Assembly (NCBI RefSeq): GCF_900100175.1
Contig: NZ_FNEM01000023.1
Coordinates: 1 to 51,158 of the forward strand
DNA length: 51,158 bases
DNA from: Ferrimonas sediminum
GTDB taxonomy: Bacteria > Pseudomonadota > Gammaproteobacteria > Enterobacterales > Shewanellaceae
Direction of reading: 5' to 3'
The stretch's first letter is position 1. Every line of letters begins with the position of its first letter. The position numbers and the translations under genes are program-made. This document shows, piece after piece, positions 1 through 8,308 of this stretch. Below the pieces are notes generated by a model that was given only the letters and a program-made list of their open reading frames with translations, did no database searches and was not told the DNA's origin.

Positions 1-978
1 CGACAGGAAGATCAGCATCAGTGACAGCCACAGCAGGGTGTTGGTCACCAGTTTCAGCCTCTGCTTCAACCAGGGGTAGAGCTGCATGTTCATGCCGCTT
101 AGCTGATGCAACCAACGCTGGAACTGGTGGAAGGGGCACAGCTGGCTGCAATACACGTTCCGTCCCAGGAACAGAATCGCGCCCAGCGACCCCATCAACA
201 TGATGTACCACAGCAGATGCTGTTGCGGTGAGGGGATGTAGCCCAGCAGCAGCGAGCCGATCAGGGCGATAGAGAGCGCCGAGTTGAGCCAGTAGCCGAT
301 CAGCACCACCGAGGCGACCGACAGGGCCTGGTTGTACCGTTTCTGATGCTTACGCGGCACCCGCTTGTTCATAAAGGCCGCCGCAAACAGCAGGATCGCC
401 ATCAGCTCCTTGAGGCCGGCATTGAACCCGGGTTCCAGCCAGTTGGCTGGCAACTCGAAGTGCTCGACGCTGTTGTGCGCCGCCTCACGCACCGCCGTGG
501 TCAGTCCCCGGGAGGTGAGGGTTGCGCCAGACAACGCATCGATGTCGTCACCAAGACGGATATTGCGGTTGACCGGTTTACCGTCAAACTGACGATAGAA
601 CTTGCCCTCGTTAAATCGAAGGATGTAACCAGGGGTCTCATTGTGGGTCAGCAGGTGGGTGTCGACAATGCGTCCACTGGCACCAATGCGGGTCGCCACC
701 AGCATCGGGCCACCATAGCCCTGGGTTTCCGCCAGGCTCAGAACGTATTCTCGGTCACCGAGAACCAATTGAAACTGGTCACCACTGGCGCCCTCGAGCA
801 CGGTGATCTCGCCCTTGGGAAACGCCTGCTGCAACAAGCGACCGTAATCGGGTTGTTGCCATATCATGCCCACCACAAAGGCCACCGCCAGCGACAACCA
901 GGCCACCAGCCTCAGCCAGGGAAAGCGACCCGCTTTGCCCCGGTTGCGGGAGGGGCGGTTGGAGATTCGTTGAGACAT
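1..978 (-). CDS. rdhC: RdhC/NosR-like FMN-binding, ferredoxin-type membrane protein (3' end outside window)
   Basis: The frame is open from an ATG at 978 to the window edge (326 codons, no stop seen). The product starts with a basic segment and a membrane helix at about residues 17-42. A periplasmic FMN-binding domain follows, ending in the SGATLTSRG motif whose Thr (about T153) is the expected covalent FMN site. Several hydrophobic helices follow, and near the edge there is a CSQLCP motif of the ferredoxin-type NosR/RdhC cytoplasmic domain. These proteins are membrane flavo-iron-sulfur proteins; in rdh operons they are proposed to pass electrons to RdhA or to help it mature. It is the third gene of an rdhA-rdhB-rdhC operon, 61 bases after rdhB. 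It could equally be called a NosR/RnfG-type protein; the rdh context favours RdhC. Confidence 0.78.
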   Translation of the reverse strand, partial: MSQRISNRPSRNRGKAGRFPWLRLVAWLSLAVAFVVGMIWQQPDYGRLLQQAFPKGEITVLEGASGDQFQLVLGDREYVLSLAETQGYGGPMLVATRIGASGRIVDTHLLTHNETPGYILRFNEGKFYRQFDGKPVNRNIRLGDDIDALSGATLTSRGLTTAVREAAHNSVEHFELPANWLEPGFNAGLKELMAILLFAAAFMNKRVPRKHQKRYNQALSVASVVLIGYWLNSALSIALIGSLLLGYIPSPQQHLLWYIMLMGSLGAILFLGRNVYCSQLCPFHQFQRWLHQLSGMNMQLYPWLKQRLKLVTNTLLWLSLMLIFLS

Positions 979-1039
979 AGATTTCCTCAGTAAGATACCG
1001 TGTTCCCGGCACTGGCCGGAAACACTCCGAAGGACAGCG

Positions 1040-1318
1040 TTACGCCTTCTTAAAGGGGCGGATGAAATTCCGCCAAGTCAAAACTGCCAACACCATGGTC
1101 GACAGGCCAAAGCAGATCAGTCCCATGGCGCCGGACTGAGGCTCGCCCTCGGCGAAGGAGCCCCAGGACCAGCCCACACACAACCAGGCCAAAGCAAAGG
1201 TGCCAAACAGCGCCACATTAGCCATGGCTCCCAAACGGTATCGCCGGCCCAGTGAAAGGTAACCCCAGATTGCACCGGTGGTTGCCATCCCCATCAGGTA
1301 CCACATTAATCCCATCAT
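1040..1318 (-). CDS. rdhB: Reductive dehalogenase membrane anchor RdhB (copy 1)
   Basis: A 92-residue protein with three hydrophobic segments, as in PceB/RdhB anchors, beginning MMGLMWYLMG (either Met could start). The central loop reads WSWGSFAEGEPQSGAMGL, the glutamate-containing exoplasmic loop thought in this family to contact RdhA. It starts 12 bases after the rdhA stop, the same spacing as in the second copy, so the two are very likely co-translated. It is very similar along its length to the product at 3921-4199, with divergence mainly at the helix edges. Its role is to anchor the TAT-exported RdhA to the periplasmic face of the inner membrane. Confidence 0.88.
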   Translation of the reverse strand: MMGLMWYLMGMATTGAIWGYLSLGRRYRLGAMANVALFGTFALAWLCVGWSWGSFAEGEPQSGAMGLICFGLSTMVLAVLTWRNFIRPFKKA

Positions 1319-1330
1319 CTGTCTGTCCCC

Positions 1331-2764
1331 TTAGGTGAAGTCGCCACTAAAACCGCTTTTCCAGAACTTGATCACCGCTTCCTCATCGTTGACGTTGCCG
1401 TAACCAAACAGGATGTCGGCCCTGGTCATCAGGTCATGCACGGTACCGCCGGTGAAGGTGTTGGAAGCATCGATCAGGCGGTGATGCCAGAAGTCCGGCT
1501 TGTTCCAGGGACAAGCAGCGATACAGGCACCACAGTCTCCGCCATTGTCGGCCCAGAACTTGAGGCACTTCTTCGGATCGCTGTAGAACTTGCGCACCCC
1601 TTTATTCACATCCCAGGAATATTCCGGGTCATCTGACCCCGGATAAGTTGGGCCCAGGGAAGGTTTGTCATCCATGCTGATAGCGTTGGAGGGACAAGCG
1701 TCACCGCAGCGCTTACAGTGCTCACAGAACTCGGTGATGCCGAAGCTGCGAGGCTTGTCATAAGCCACCTCATCCAGCTCCAGATCGGTGTACACCTTGC
1801 AGATGCGAACCCGTGGGCCGAGGTTGGGAGCCACCAATGCACCGTTGCGGGCGCCTTCACCAAGGCCGGCGGAAATAGCGTAAGCCACGGAATTTCCCAG
1901 ATCATTGGTGGAGCCAACTGCTTGAAAACCCAGTCCTCTAATGAACTTGGCCATGGAGCCAGCCAACAGAGCAGTATTGCTATACCCCATGGCGGCAGTG
2001 GCAGATTGAGGAATCATGGGCGCGCAGGCCATTGCCTCGTAGTCCATATCCACCAGCATGACAATTACGCTCTTGGGCTTGAAAGGAAAGTCCTCCTCCC
2101 ATGAGAGTGTTTGTTCGGTCAAAGGGTTATACAAAGGGTTGTAGTCCCAACGGGGATCATGGCGGCAGATGCCCACCCGAACCGCGCCAAAGGTCCTCGC
2201 AGCCGTCTTAATCGCGCCGATCTTCTCTACCGAATCTTTGAAAGGATACTGATGCTCATGCACATCAGACTGGTTCCAGGTCAGGACACCCTGGTCCGGA
2301 ACCCCGGCCTGCACAAGGGGAGCCATGGTCATGGAGCCATGCCAGCCAGCCTCCTCCAGGGCGTAGTCCAACTGGGTGTAACCTGGCTTATCGTTGTCAT
2401 ACCGCTCTGGTGAGGTAAAGAATCGGTGAAAGGCCTCGCCCAAATGCAACGGCTCCTCTCCGGTTTGAATGGGCCCCATGGACTCCTTACCGAAATTGAG
2501 GTTTCGCTCCGGGTATTGCTCCTGCAACGCCTTACTAAAACTATAGACTTGGATAACATTTCGCTGGTCCATGGGTTTGAAACCTGCGCCGATCTCATTG
2601 GGGTACCCATCGTGAACGATGCCATCCATACGATTCTTGACCCAGGCACCTGCGCCAGCCACCACCCCCACTCCAGCCACCGTTCCGGCACTGAGCTTTA
2701 GCAACTGGCGCCGCTTGGCATCGATGTTTTGCTCATCAACGCTCTGCTTTTTCTCTTCTTTCAT
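1331..2764 (-). CDS. rdhA: Respiratory reductive dehalogenase catalytic subunit RdhA (copy 1)
   Basis: A 477-residue corrinoid and iron-sulfur enzyme expected to remove halogen from organohalides as terminal electron acceptor. A twin-arginine signal (KRRQLLKLSAG followed by a hydrophobic Ala/Gly/Val stretch) spans about residues 18-45, pointing to the periplasm. Near residue 346 is a complete 4Fe-4S motif CEHCKRCGDACP, and near 408 a second cluster of the form C-x10-CGACIAACP. Length and layout match PceA-type respiratory enzymes and not the shorter, signal-less QueG relatives. It heads an operon with rdhB and an rdhC-like gene. It is a close paralogue of the product at 4212-5642. The substrate cannot be read from sequence; in a marine organism brominated or chlorinated aromatics or ethenes are candidates (inference). 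Confidence 0.92.
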   Translation of the reverse strand: MKEEKKQSVDEQNIDAKRRQLLKLSAGTVAGVGVVAGAGAWVKNRMDGIVHDGYPNEIGAGFKPMDQRNVIQVYSFSKALQEQYPERNLNFGKESMGPIQTGEEPLHLGEAFHRFFTSPERYDNDKPGYTQLDYALEEAGWHGSMTMAPLVQAGVPDQGVLTWNQSDVHEHQYPFKDSVEKIGAIKTAARTFGAVRVGICRHDPRWDYNPLYNPLTEQTLSWEEDFPFKPKSVIVMLVDMDYEAMACAPMIPQSATAAMGYSNTALLAGSMAKFIRGLGFQAVGSTNDLGNSVAYAISAGLGEGARNGALVAPNLGPRVRICKVYTDLELDEVAYDKPRSFGITEFCEHCKRCGDACPSNAISMDDKPSLGPTYPGSDDPEYSWDVNKGVRKFYSDPKKCLKFWADNGGDCGACIAACPWNKPDFWHHRLIDASNTFTGGTVHDLMTRADILFGYGNVNDEEAVIKFWKSGFSGDFT

Positions 2765-2867
2765 AGTTTCACCTTCAGCCAGGAGCTGGCTTAAACTAAC
2801 AATGATAATGATTGAAGGATTTTATAGAGGTTGACAAATATAATGTACCCCAATATTTAGAATCTAT

Positions 2868-2886
2868 GGATGCAAAAAATGCATCC
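2868..2886 (-). promoter_or_regulatory. Palindromic operator candidate upstream of rdhA copy 1
   Basis: A perfect inverted repeat, GGATGCA-AAAAA-TGCATCC, centred about 113 bases before the rdhA start. Between it and the gene (about 2810-2860) lies a block almost identical to the one before rdhA copy 2, including GGGTnCATTATATT and AACCTCTATAA read toward the gene. A match in both position and sequence suggests a shared operator-promoter unit. The LysR regulator at 7140-8042 is the obvious candidate binder (inference). Confidence 0.6.
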
Positions 2887-3073
2887 GTCACCTCAAGATC
2901 CAACATCGAGAGCAAAGAACAATAAAGATAGCCTTTCAATAACCATTGACTGGCCAATATACTCCCAACAAACAACATTATTAGGCAACGCCAAAGCCAA
3001 GCCCGTAAAAAAATAAAACCCACTCAGTCCAACAACCTTGCTTGCGATTTATTCAACAAGACGTACAATCACT
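2887..3073. other. AT-rich stretch without a recognisable gene
   Basis: Between the rdhA1 operator and the LysR-like relic there is only a short hydrophobic reading frame on the minus strand that runs through the conserved promoter block. It has no ribosome binding site or family resemblance, so no gene is called. Confidence 0.4.
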
Positions 3074-3492
3074 TCAATGAAAGGTGTTTAAAATTTTAGT
3101 GGTTGTAGTGCGTCCCTCTTGCAAATGAGAGATTTTCTCTGAATAGGTCATTTCGCTTAGGCATACTGCAATACGCAAGGCCGTATCAATGTTAACTGAA
3201 CTAACTGGTAACGGAGTTACTGCCGGCAAAACTCTTGTCAGAGGCCCTTCCTCAGCCAATGGAGCTACCGTCAAACGCCCTAAACCAAAGGCTTGAGCAC
3301 TGGTCAAGCTCAATCATGGCAAAGACCACCGAAGTTAACTGCCGCTATGATTTACAGGTTCAATTACCGCCAACCCCATCTCTCTGGCATAATTCAACCA
3401 TTGCTAAGAGCACCACCATCCACGTCCAATTTCATTGGTAATTTTAGAGCATCGACTCTCACCAAGTCCTGTCTCCCATTAATATTTAACAT
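3074..3492 (-). pseudogene. Possible decayed LysR-type regulator C-terminal domain
   Basis: An ATG at 3492 lies eight bases after a consensus AGGAGG, but the frame stops after 32 codons. Reading across frames gives segments that recall a LysR effector domain: LVRVDALKLPMKLDVDGGAL, then LNYAREMGLAVIEP in another frame, then LAEEGPLTRVLP inside a 79-codon frame that ends at 3074. The sequence is broken by frameshifts and stops. It sits between the duplicated rdh operons, where LysR genes would be expected from the intact example at 7140. The family match is from memory of LysR consensus and is weak; it could be an unrelated relic. Confidence 0.3.
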
Positions 3493-3874
3493 TAAAGCAA
3501 CCTCCTTTCAGTAATAAGTTTCTCAGGAAGGCTACGGTATTGACAAGTTTGGGGAAAAGCCCCGTTCAGCCGGAACTGTACCTAATATACAAATCTGGAT
3601 GAGACGAAAAAGGAAACGAAAATGGTACATCATAAACCAACGGCAAGATCTTTAAGTTTTGCAACAACACAAATACAGCCAATTTCCAGTAACACATCCT
3701 ACTGTGAGGCTCTGTCACTCTTGAAAATAGCGTTGAAATAAAGCACTGCATTATCCCAACCAAGATTAATATCTGTTTTGAATCGAGCCAATCGTTTTTC
3801 AAATGAATGATACACTGCCAATGCTACAGCATCAGGAAGCTGTGTAATATAGCTCTTATAATAGTTTTTTCTCT
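3493..3874. other. Intergenic AT-rich region downstream of rdhB copy 2
   Basis: About 380 bases with no supported gene on either strand. The open frames here are short, lack Shine-Dalgarno sequences and resemble nothing recognisable. Confidence 0.4.
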
Positions 3875-3905
3875 GAAAAAGAGCACCCCCGCCAAGCGGG
3901 GATGC
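3875..3905 (-). terminator. Rho-independent terminator after rdhB copy 2
   Basis: Read on the minus strand, a GC stem (GCATCCCCGC / GCGGGGGTGC with a TTG loop) is followed by TCTTTTT. It lies 16 bases past the rdhB2 stop and would end the second rdhAB transcript before any rdhC, consistent with copy 2 being a two-gene unit. Confidence 0.7.
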
Positions 3906-3920
3906 CGGAACACTGGCTGG

Positions 3921-4199
3921 CTAAGCCTGCTTGTAGGGGGAAATCAGGTTACGCCAACTGAGTACAGCCATCACCAGGGTTGGCAAGCCGAAGCACATCA
4001 GACCCATGGCTCCAGACTGGGGTTCGCCTTCGGCAAAGGAGCCCCAGGACCAGCCAATACACAGCCACGCCAGGGCAAAGGTGCAAAGCAGCACCGCATT
4101 GGCGGCGGCACCTAAGCGGTAGCTACGCCGCAGATAGAGGTAGCCCCACAATGCAGCCGTTGTCCCCATCCCCATCAGGTACCACATTAATCCCATCAT
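3921..4199 (-). CDS. rdhB: Reductive dehalogenase membrane anchor RdhB (copy 2)
   Basis: 92 residues, the same length as copy 1, with three hydrophobic segments and the identical loop WSWGSFAEGEPQSGAMGL. It starts 12 bases after rdhA2 and is followed by a terminator, so this operon has no rdhC. It is the expected membrane anchor of the RdhA encoded just upstream. The two anchors differ at scattered positions, so this is not a recent perfect duplication. Confidence 0.88.
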   Translation of the reverse strand: MMGLMWYLMGMGTTAALWGYLYLRRSYRLGAAANAVLLCTFALAWLCIGWSWGSFAEGEPQSGAMGLMCFGLPTLVMAVLSWRNLISPYKQA

Positions 4200-4211
4200 C
4201 TTTTCGTCCCC

Positions 4212-5642
4212 TTAAGTGAAATCGCCACTAAAACCACTTTTCCAAAACTTGATTACCGCCTCTTCGTCGTTGACGTTGCCGTAACCGAATAGGATGTCCG
4301 CCTTGGTCATCAATCCATGCACTGTGCCGCCGGTGAAGGTGTTGGAAGCATCGATCAACCGGTGATGCCAGAAGTCTGGTTTATTCCAGGGACAGGCGGC
4401 GATGCAGGCACCGCAGTCGCTGTTTTCGGACCAGAATTTCAAGCACTTCTTGGGATCACTGTAGAATTTGCGCACCCCTTTGTTGACCTCCCATGCATAC
4501 TCAGGGTCATCCGCTCCGGGATAGGTGGGTCCCATGGAGGGTTTGTCATCCATGCTGATGGCATTGGAAGGACACGCTTCTGCGCAACGTTTACAGTTTT
4601 CACAAAACTCCTGGATACCGAAGGTACGAGGCTTGTCATAGGCAACCTCATCCAATTCAAGATCGGTATACACCTTGCAAATACGCACCCTGGGACCAAG
4701 ATTTGGAGCCACTAACGCTCCGTTGCGTGAGCCTTCGCCAAGACCGGCGGAGATGGCATAAGCCACCGAGTTACCTAAGTCATTCGTTGCACCTACAGCC
4801 TTGTATCCCAGCTTCTTTATAAACATGGCCATGGAGCCGGCCATTAAAGCGGTTCTGCTATAACCCACGCCTGCTGTAGATGACTGAGGGATCATTGGCG
4901 CGCAAGATACGGCGAGATAGTCCATATCCACCAGCATGACAATTACACTCTTGGGCTTGAACGGAAAGTCCTCCTCCCAAGACAAGGTTTCCTCAGTCAG
5001 CGCATTGTATAAAGGGTTATAATCCCAACGGGGATCATGGCGGCAGATCCCAACTCTAACGGCACCAAAAGTTTTTGCCGCCGTCTTGATAGCACTTACC
5101 TTCTCAACCGAATCTTTAAAAGGATACCGATGCTTATGCAAATCAGACTGATCCCAGGTAAGGACTCCCTGTGAAGGCACTCCCGCCTGGGAAAGCGGCG
5201 CCATAGTGTTCTGACCTTGCCACGCCGCTAGATACAGCGCGTAATCAAGCTGGGTGTAACCAATTTTGTTATTGTCATAGCGCTTGGAGGATGTCAGGTA
5301 ACTTTGAAAAGCTTCACCCATATGCATCGGTTCCTCTCCAGGCTGGATCGGGCCCATCGACTCCTTGCCAAAGTTAAGGTTCCGCTCTGGATGCTTCTCC
5401 TGCAGAGCCTTACTGATGCAGTAGGTCTGATTTACATTACGCTGGTCCATAGGTTTGAAGTCGGCACTGACCTCACAGGGAAACGCCTCATGAACGATGC
5501 CGTCCATGCGGTTTTTTACCCAGGCGCCGGCACCAGCCACCACTCCCGCTCCGGCTACCGCGCCGGCGCTAAACTTTAGCAATTGACGACGTTGGGCATC
5601 GACACTCTGCTCATTAACATCCTGTTTTTCTTGTTCGCTCAT
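4212..5642 (-). CDS. rdhA: Respiratory reductive dehalogenase catalytic subunit RdhA (copy 2)
   Basis: 476 residues, a close paralogue of the product at 1331-2764. An upstream in-frame ATG at 5687 exists. I place the start at 5642 because it follows AAGGATG at good spacing and matches the N-terminus of copy 1 (MSEQEKQ against MKEEKKQ). It has a twin-arginine signal (RRQLLKFSAG), a 4Fe-4S motif CENCKRCAEACP near residue 346, and a second cluster C-x9-CGACIAACP near 408, with one residue fewer in the first spacing than copy 1. Differences from copy 1 are concentrated in the N-terminal half (for example around residues 110-140 and 240-265), the corrinoid/substrate part, so the two may have different substrates or expression (inference). 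Confidence 0.92.
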   Translation of the reverse strand: MSEQEKQDVNEQSVDAQRRQLLKFSAGAVAGAGVVAGAGAWVKNRMDGIVHEAFPCEVSADFKPMDQRNVNQTYCISKALQEKHPERNLNFGKESMGPIQPGEEPMHMGEAFQSYLTSSKRYDNNKIGYTQLDYALYLAAWQGQNTMAPLSQAGVPSQGVLTWDQSDLHKHRYPFKDSVEKVSAIKTAAKTFGAVRVGICRHDPRWDYNPLYNALTEETLSWEEDFPFKPKSVIVMLVDMDYLAVSCAPMIPQSSTAGVGYSRTALMAGSMAMFIKKLGYKAVGATNDLGNSVAYAISAGLGEGSRNGALVAPNLGPRVRICKVYTDLELDEVAYDKPRTFGIQEFCENCKRCAEACPSNAISMDDKPSMGPTYPGADDPEYAWEVNKGVRKFYSDPKKCLKFWSENSDCGACIAACPWNKPDFWHHRLIDASNTFTGGTVHGLMTKADILFGYGNVNDEEAVIKFWKSGFSGDFT

Positions 5643-5740
5643 AATTTCATCCTTAGTCAGGTATTGACCTAAACCAATATAATTCATGAGGGATCTTATA
5701 GAGGTTCATCAATATAATGCACCCTCATATTTAGAATAGG

Positions 5741-5760
5741 TGAATGCAAAAATTGCATCA
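5741..5760 (-). promoter_or_regulatory. Palindromic operator candidate upstream of rdhA copy 2
   Basis: TGAATGCAAAAATTGCATCA contains the inverted repeat ATGCAA-AAA-TTGCAT, centred about 109 bases before the rdhA2 start. It matches the position and core of the palindrome before rdhA1. The block between it and the gene is also conserved (ATTCTAAATAT, CATTATATT and AACCTCTATAA on the minus strand). Confidence 0.6.
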
Positions 5761-6088
5761 GCAGAACAAAAAAGGCATAAGTACAGTCACACTTTAATGG
5801 AAAGAAACAACAAGATCACAATATCGCACCATAAAGTTGATATTGCTTATCATGAAGAAGCCCGTTTTAAAACGCCAGTCAACAGTGTTTTTGCGTTTTC
5901 ATCAATAAGCTCTTTCACTCCTACTTTTGGTGTATTGCATTTTTATCCATCAGCCTTTACTTTGCACATGCTTCTCATAAATTTACTGAAAGCACCATCG
6001 GACCATCGAATTTCATTAGGCTTAGCCTTAAAAATTCGTAATTCGATAAAAACTATCCAATTAATGTTGATGAAAATCTATATTGATT
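5761..6088. other. Divergent intergenic region between rdhA2 and the channel gene
   Basis: About 330 AT-rich bases. A plus-strand frame runs through here into the channel gene in another frame but has no ribosome binding site and no recognisable product. The stretch probably holds only promoters for the two divergent genes. Confidence 0.45.
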
Positions 6089-6109
6089 GCATCCAAATAA
6101 TCTGGATGC
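6089..6109 (+). promoter_or_regulatory. Inverted repeat with rdh-operator half-sites before the channel gene
   Basis: GCATCC-AAATAATCT-GGATGC, centred about 32 bases before the ATG at 6131. The hexamers are the same as in the rdhA1 palindrome but in the opposite order, with a 9-base spacer. It may bind the same regulator, or be a promoter-proximal hairpin. It overlaps the region expected for the promoter or the 5' leader. Confidence 0.45.
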
Positions 6110-6130
6110 GATTTGACTGTGGAAAATTAT

Positions 6131-7057
6131 ATGAAAATAAACACCTTCCAACGAGTCACCGGCTTGGCTGCATCGGGGCTGCTGTGGACCGCCAGTTCTC
6201 TGGCTGCAACCTCCGGTTCCCATTACCCGCTTGGCGCAGAAGGCGTCAAGGCGGCCTCTGCTCCGCCTCCTGGCGTCCATTACCGTATGTACAATACCTG
6301 GTACGAATCCTCCACCATCACCAATAACGATGGTGATCGACTTCCCGTCGGCTTTGATCTGGATGTCTACGCCCAGGTGCACCGCATCGTACAGATAACG
6401 GATAAGACCGTGCTGGGGGCCAACTGGGGTTATAACTTCCTGATTCCATTAATAGACCAGTCAATTTCTATAACCTCAGCCGGGATCAATGAAAGCGAAA
6501 GCCTGGCTTTGGGTGATGTAGTCATTGAGCCCATAACCCTGGTTTGGTTCCGTGAACAGTTTGACGCCGTATTTGGCCTGGGCGTGGTTGCCCCCACCGG
6601 CGATTACAGCTCACACAAAGCCGCCAATCCAGGCCTAGGATACTGGTCAGGGCTGGTTACCGCAGGCGGAACCTATTATTTTGACCAGGAACACTCGTGG
6701 TCAATAAGCACTCTTAGCCGAACATTGTTCCACGGCAAACAAGATGATACAAACATCCGTCCAGGTGCCGAATTCATTTTGGAAGGTGGTATCGGCAAGG
6801 AGTTTATGTATAAAGGCAGCTGGATGCTTAGACCAGGAATCAATTATTGTGCTTACTGGCAGGTTAGTGACGACAGCAAGGATGGTCAAGGTGTCAACGC
6901 TAAAGAAAGAAAGCGTGCCTTTGGGCTGGGTGCTGAGTTAAACGTCTTTTACCTTCCATGGAAACTACAGGCTAACATCAGATATATGGAAGAGTTTGAA
7001 ACCAAAAACACATCCGAAGGTTCCAGTATTATTCTCACCCTAACAAAGTCATTCTAA
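6131..7057 (+). CDS. SphA/MetA-pathway family outer-membrane channel-like protein
   Basis: 308 residues. A TTG six codons upstream is also in frame, but the ATG at 6131 gives a clean signal peptide (MKINTFQRVTGLAASGLLWT ending near SLAA). The mature part reads like the phenol-degradation MetA/SphA family: an N-terminal HYPLGAEG motif, a FDLDVYAQVHRI strand, GLGVVAPTGDY, a long series of alternating strands, and a terminal Phe (LTLTKSF) typical of outer-membrane beta-barrels. Such proteins occur in aromatic-catabolism clusters and are thought to help uptake of hydrophobic substrates. Divergent placement from rdhA2, with a possible shared operator, suggests a role in organohalide entry (inference). 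Confidence 0.75.
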   Translation: MKINTFQRVTGLAASGLLWTASSLAATSGSHYPLGAEGVKAASAPPPGVHYRMYNTWYESSTITNNDGDRLPVGFDLDVYAQVHRIVQITDKTVLGANWGYNFLIPLIDQSISITSAGINESESLALGDVVIEPITLVWFREQFDAVFGLGVVAPTGDYSSHKAANPGLGYWSGLVTAGGTYYFDQEHSWSISTLSRTLFHGKQDDTNIRPGAEFILEGGIGKEFMYKGSWMLRPGINYCAYWQVSDDSKDGQGVNAKERKRAFGLGAELNVFYLPWKLQANIRYMEEFETKNTSEGSSIILTLTKSF

Positions 7058-7071
7058 TAAGACACAATAGT

Positions 7072-7094
7072 AGCGCTCGAATTAATTGAGCGCT
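7072..7094. terminator. Hairpin between convergent genes
   Basis: AGCGCTC and GAGCGCT form a 7-base stem around an AATT-rich loop, just after the channel gene stop and facing the LysR gene. No clear T run follows, so termination strength is uncertain. Confidence 0.45.
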
Positions 7095-7139
7095 GCCATC
7101 AGTCATTTAATGAGTAAACCTATCTCAAAACAAAAACAA

Positions 7140-8042
7140 CTACTCTATATCTCCCAGTATATCCAAGAAAAAATCCAGAACAATCCTGACACGTTGTGGC
7201 ATATAATGCCGACTTGAGTAAAGTCCCCATACAGTAAATTTCGAAGAATACTTTCCGTCAAACAGTTTTACTAGGGTCCCCTGCTTAAGCTCAGCCTGAA
7301 CCATACATGCCATCACCCAAGCTACACCAATTCCATCTACGGCCGCCAATGCACACACTTCATTGATGTCCGAGTCAAGAGGGCCTGACACTTCTACCTC
7401 GTGCACTTCTCTCCCCTCACTCCAGAGCCAACGCTTAGAGGCCTGAACGCCTTTAGCGCTGAGCAGGCAAGGATAAGATGACAACTGCCTGGGATGCACC
7501 AGCTCCGGATGTTGTTGCATAAATGCAGGACTGGCCACAAAAGTCCGTTCGATTGACGCTAACCTTCTTGCCACCATAGAGCAATCCGGGGGCGTATCAT
7601 GGCCAATAAACAACACCAGATCCGCCTGCACCTCCAAAGGACTTTGACAACTCTGATAAGAGACATATTTGAGCTGCAGATTAGGAAACCTGTCATGAAA
7701 CCGTCCCATCGACGAACGGCAAACCAGTTTAAGGAAGTCCATGGGAGCCGCCACAGTAATCGTGCCTTCAGGGTTATCCTGTAGACGGCCGACACTCAAC
7801 TCCAGCTCATCCGCTTCCGCCAGGATTCGTTTGCTGCGTTCAAGCACCATTTCACCGGCCATCGTAAGCTGTAGGCCTTTATTGGTTCGCTCCAGCAACA
7901 ACGTTCCGAGGTGCTGCTCCAGCTGAGAGATACGGCGGGAAACCTTAGAAGCCGGTATACCTAGCACCCGCGCGGCTTCTCTCTGACTGCCATACTCAAC
8001 GACAACATTAAACAAATAAAGGTCTTCGGTTTTCATCTTCAC
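7140..8042 (-). CDS. LysR-type transcriptional regulator
   Basis: 300 residues from a GTG at 8042; an ATG two codons later (8036) is an equally possible start. The N-terminal winged helix is clear: ARVLGIPASKVSRRISQLEQ and GTLLLERTNKGLQLT are the usual LysR recognition-helix and wing sequences. The effector-binding domain contains GTITVAAPMDF and the C-terminal DGIGVAWVMACMVQAEL segment. The length is usual for the family. It lies convergent to the channel gene and is the only intact regulator in the rdh region, so it probably controls the rdhA operons and the channel gene through the GATGCA-type palindromes (inference). The effector is unknown. Confidence 0.85.
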   Translation of the reverse strand: MKMKTEDLYLFNVVVEYGSQREAARVLGIPASKVSRRISQLEQHLGTLLLERTNKGLQLTMAGEMVLERSKRILAEADELELSVGRLQDNPEGTITVAAPMDFLKLVCRSSMGRFHDRFPNLQLKYVSYQSCQSPLEVQADLVLFIGHDTPPDCSMVARRLASIERTFVASPAFMQQHPELVHPRQLSSYPCLLSAKGVQASKRWLWSEGREVHEVEVSGPLDSDINEVCALAAVDGIGVAWVMACMVQAELKQGTLVKLFDGKYSSKFTVWGLYSSRHYMPQRVRIVLDFFLDILGDIE

Positions 8043-8260
8043 CCGGTGCTGAACTTATCCTGATGGCCATGATCGTCACTTTGTCACCTCAGTGGCGTGA
8101 TCAACTGCATATTTCACATTTCAGAAATGTTCTCCCGTTAACTAAAACGGTGACCCAAGCCTATTTCCCTCAGTCTACTATGGGTATTCACAGTATAAAG
8201 GATCCGCGTGGATACCCCCATTTCAGCAAGGACAAACCAAAAACTGCTCTTTGACCAAGT
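8043..8260. other. Intergenic region between LysR and rhlE
   Basis: About 220 bases; a 63-codon plus-strand frame here resembles nothing known. It probably holds the LysR promoter and the rhlE terminator that follows. Confidence 0.4.
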
Positions 8261-8288
8261 ACAAAAAAGGCGGCCCGAAGGCCGCCTT
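8261..8288 (-). terminator. Rho-independent terminator of rhlE
   Basis: On the minus strand, AAGGCGGC-CTTCGG-GCCGCCTT is followed by a run of T, 20 bases past the rhlE stop. Confidence 0.8.
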
Positions 8289-8308
8289 AGTATGGTCGCA
8301 TTTTTGAT

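Noticed and set aside
346-993. Long plus-strand frame opposite the rdhC-like gene
   Set aside because: The opposite strand has clear FMN-binding and CxxxCP motifs; this frame has none and is a codon-bias shadow.
2796-3023. Hydrophobic 75-codon frame upstream of rdhA1
   Set aside because: It runs through the conserved promoter block and has no start signal.
1331-5642. RdhA proteins might be QueG (epoxyqueuosine reductase)
   Set aside because: Both have twin-arginine signals and are followed by RdhB anchors, which QueG lacks.
5740-6327. 195-codon plus-strand frame upstream of and into the channel gene
   Set aside because: No ribosome binding site or family resemblance; it overlaps the rdh operator and the true channel frame.
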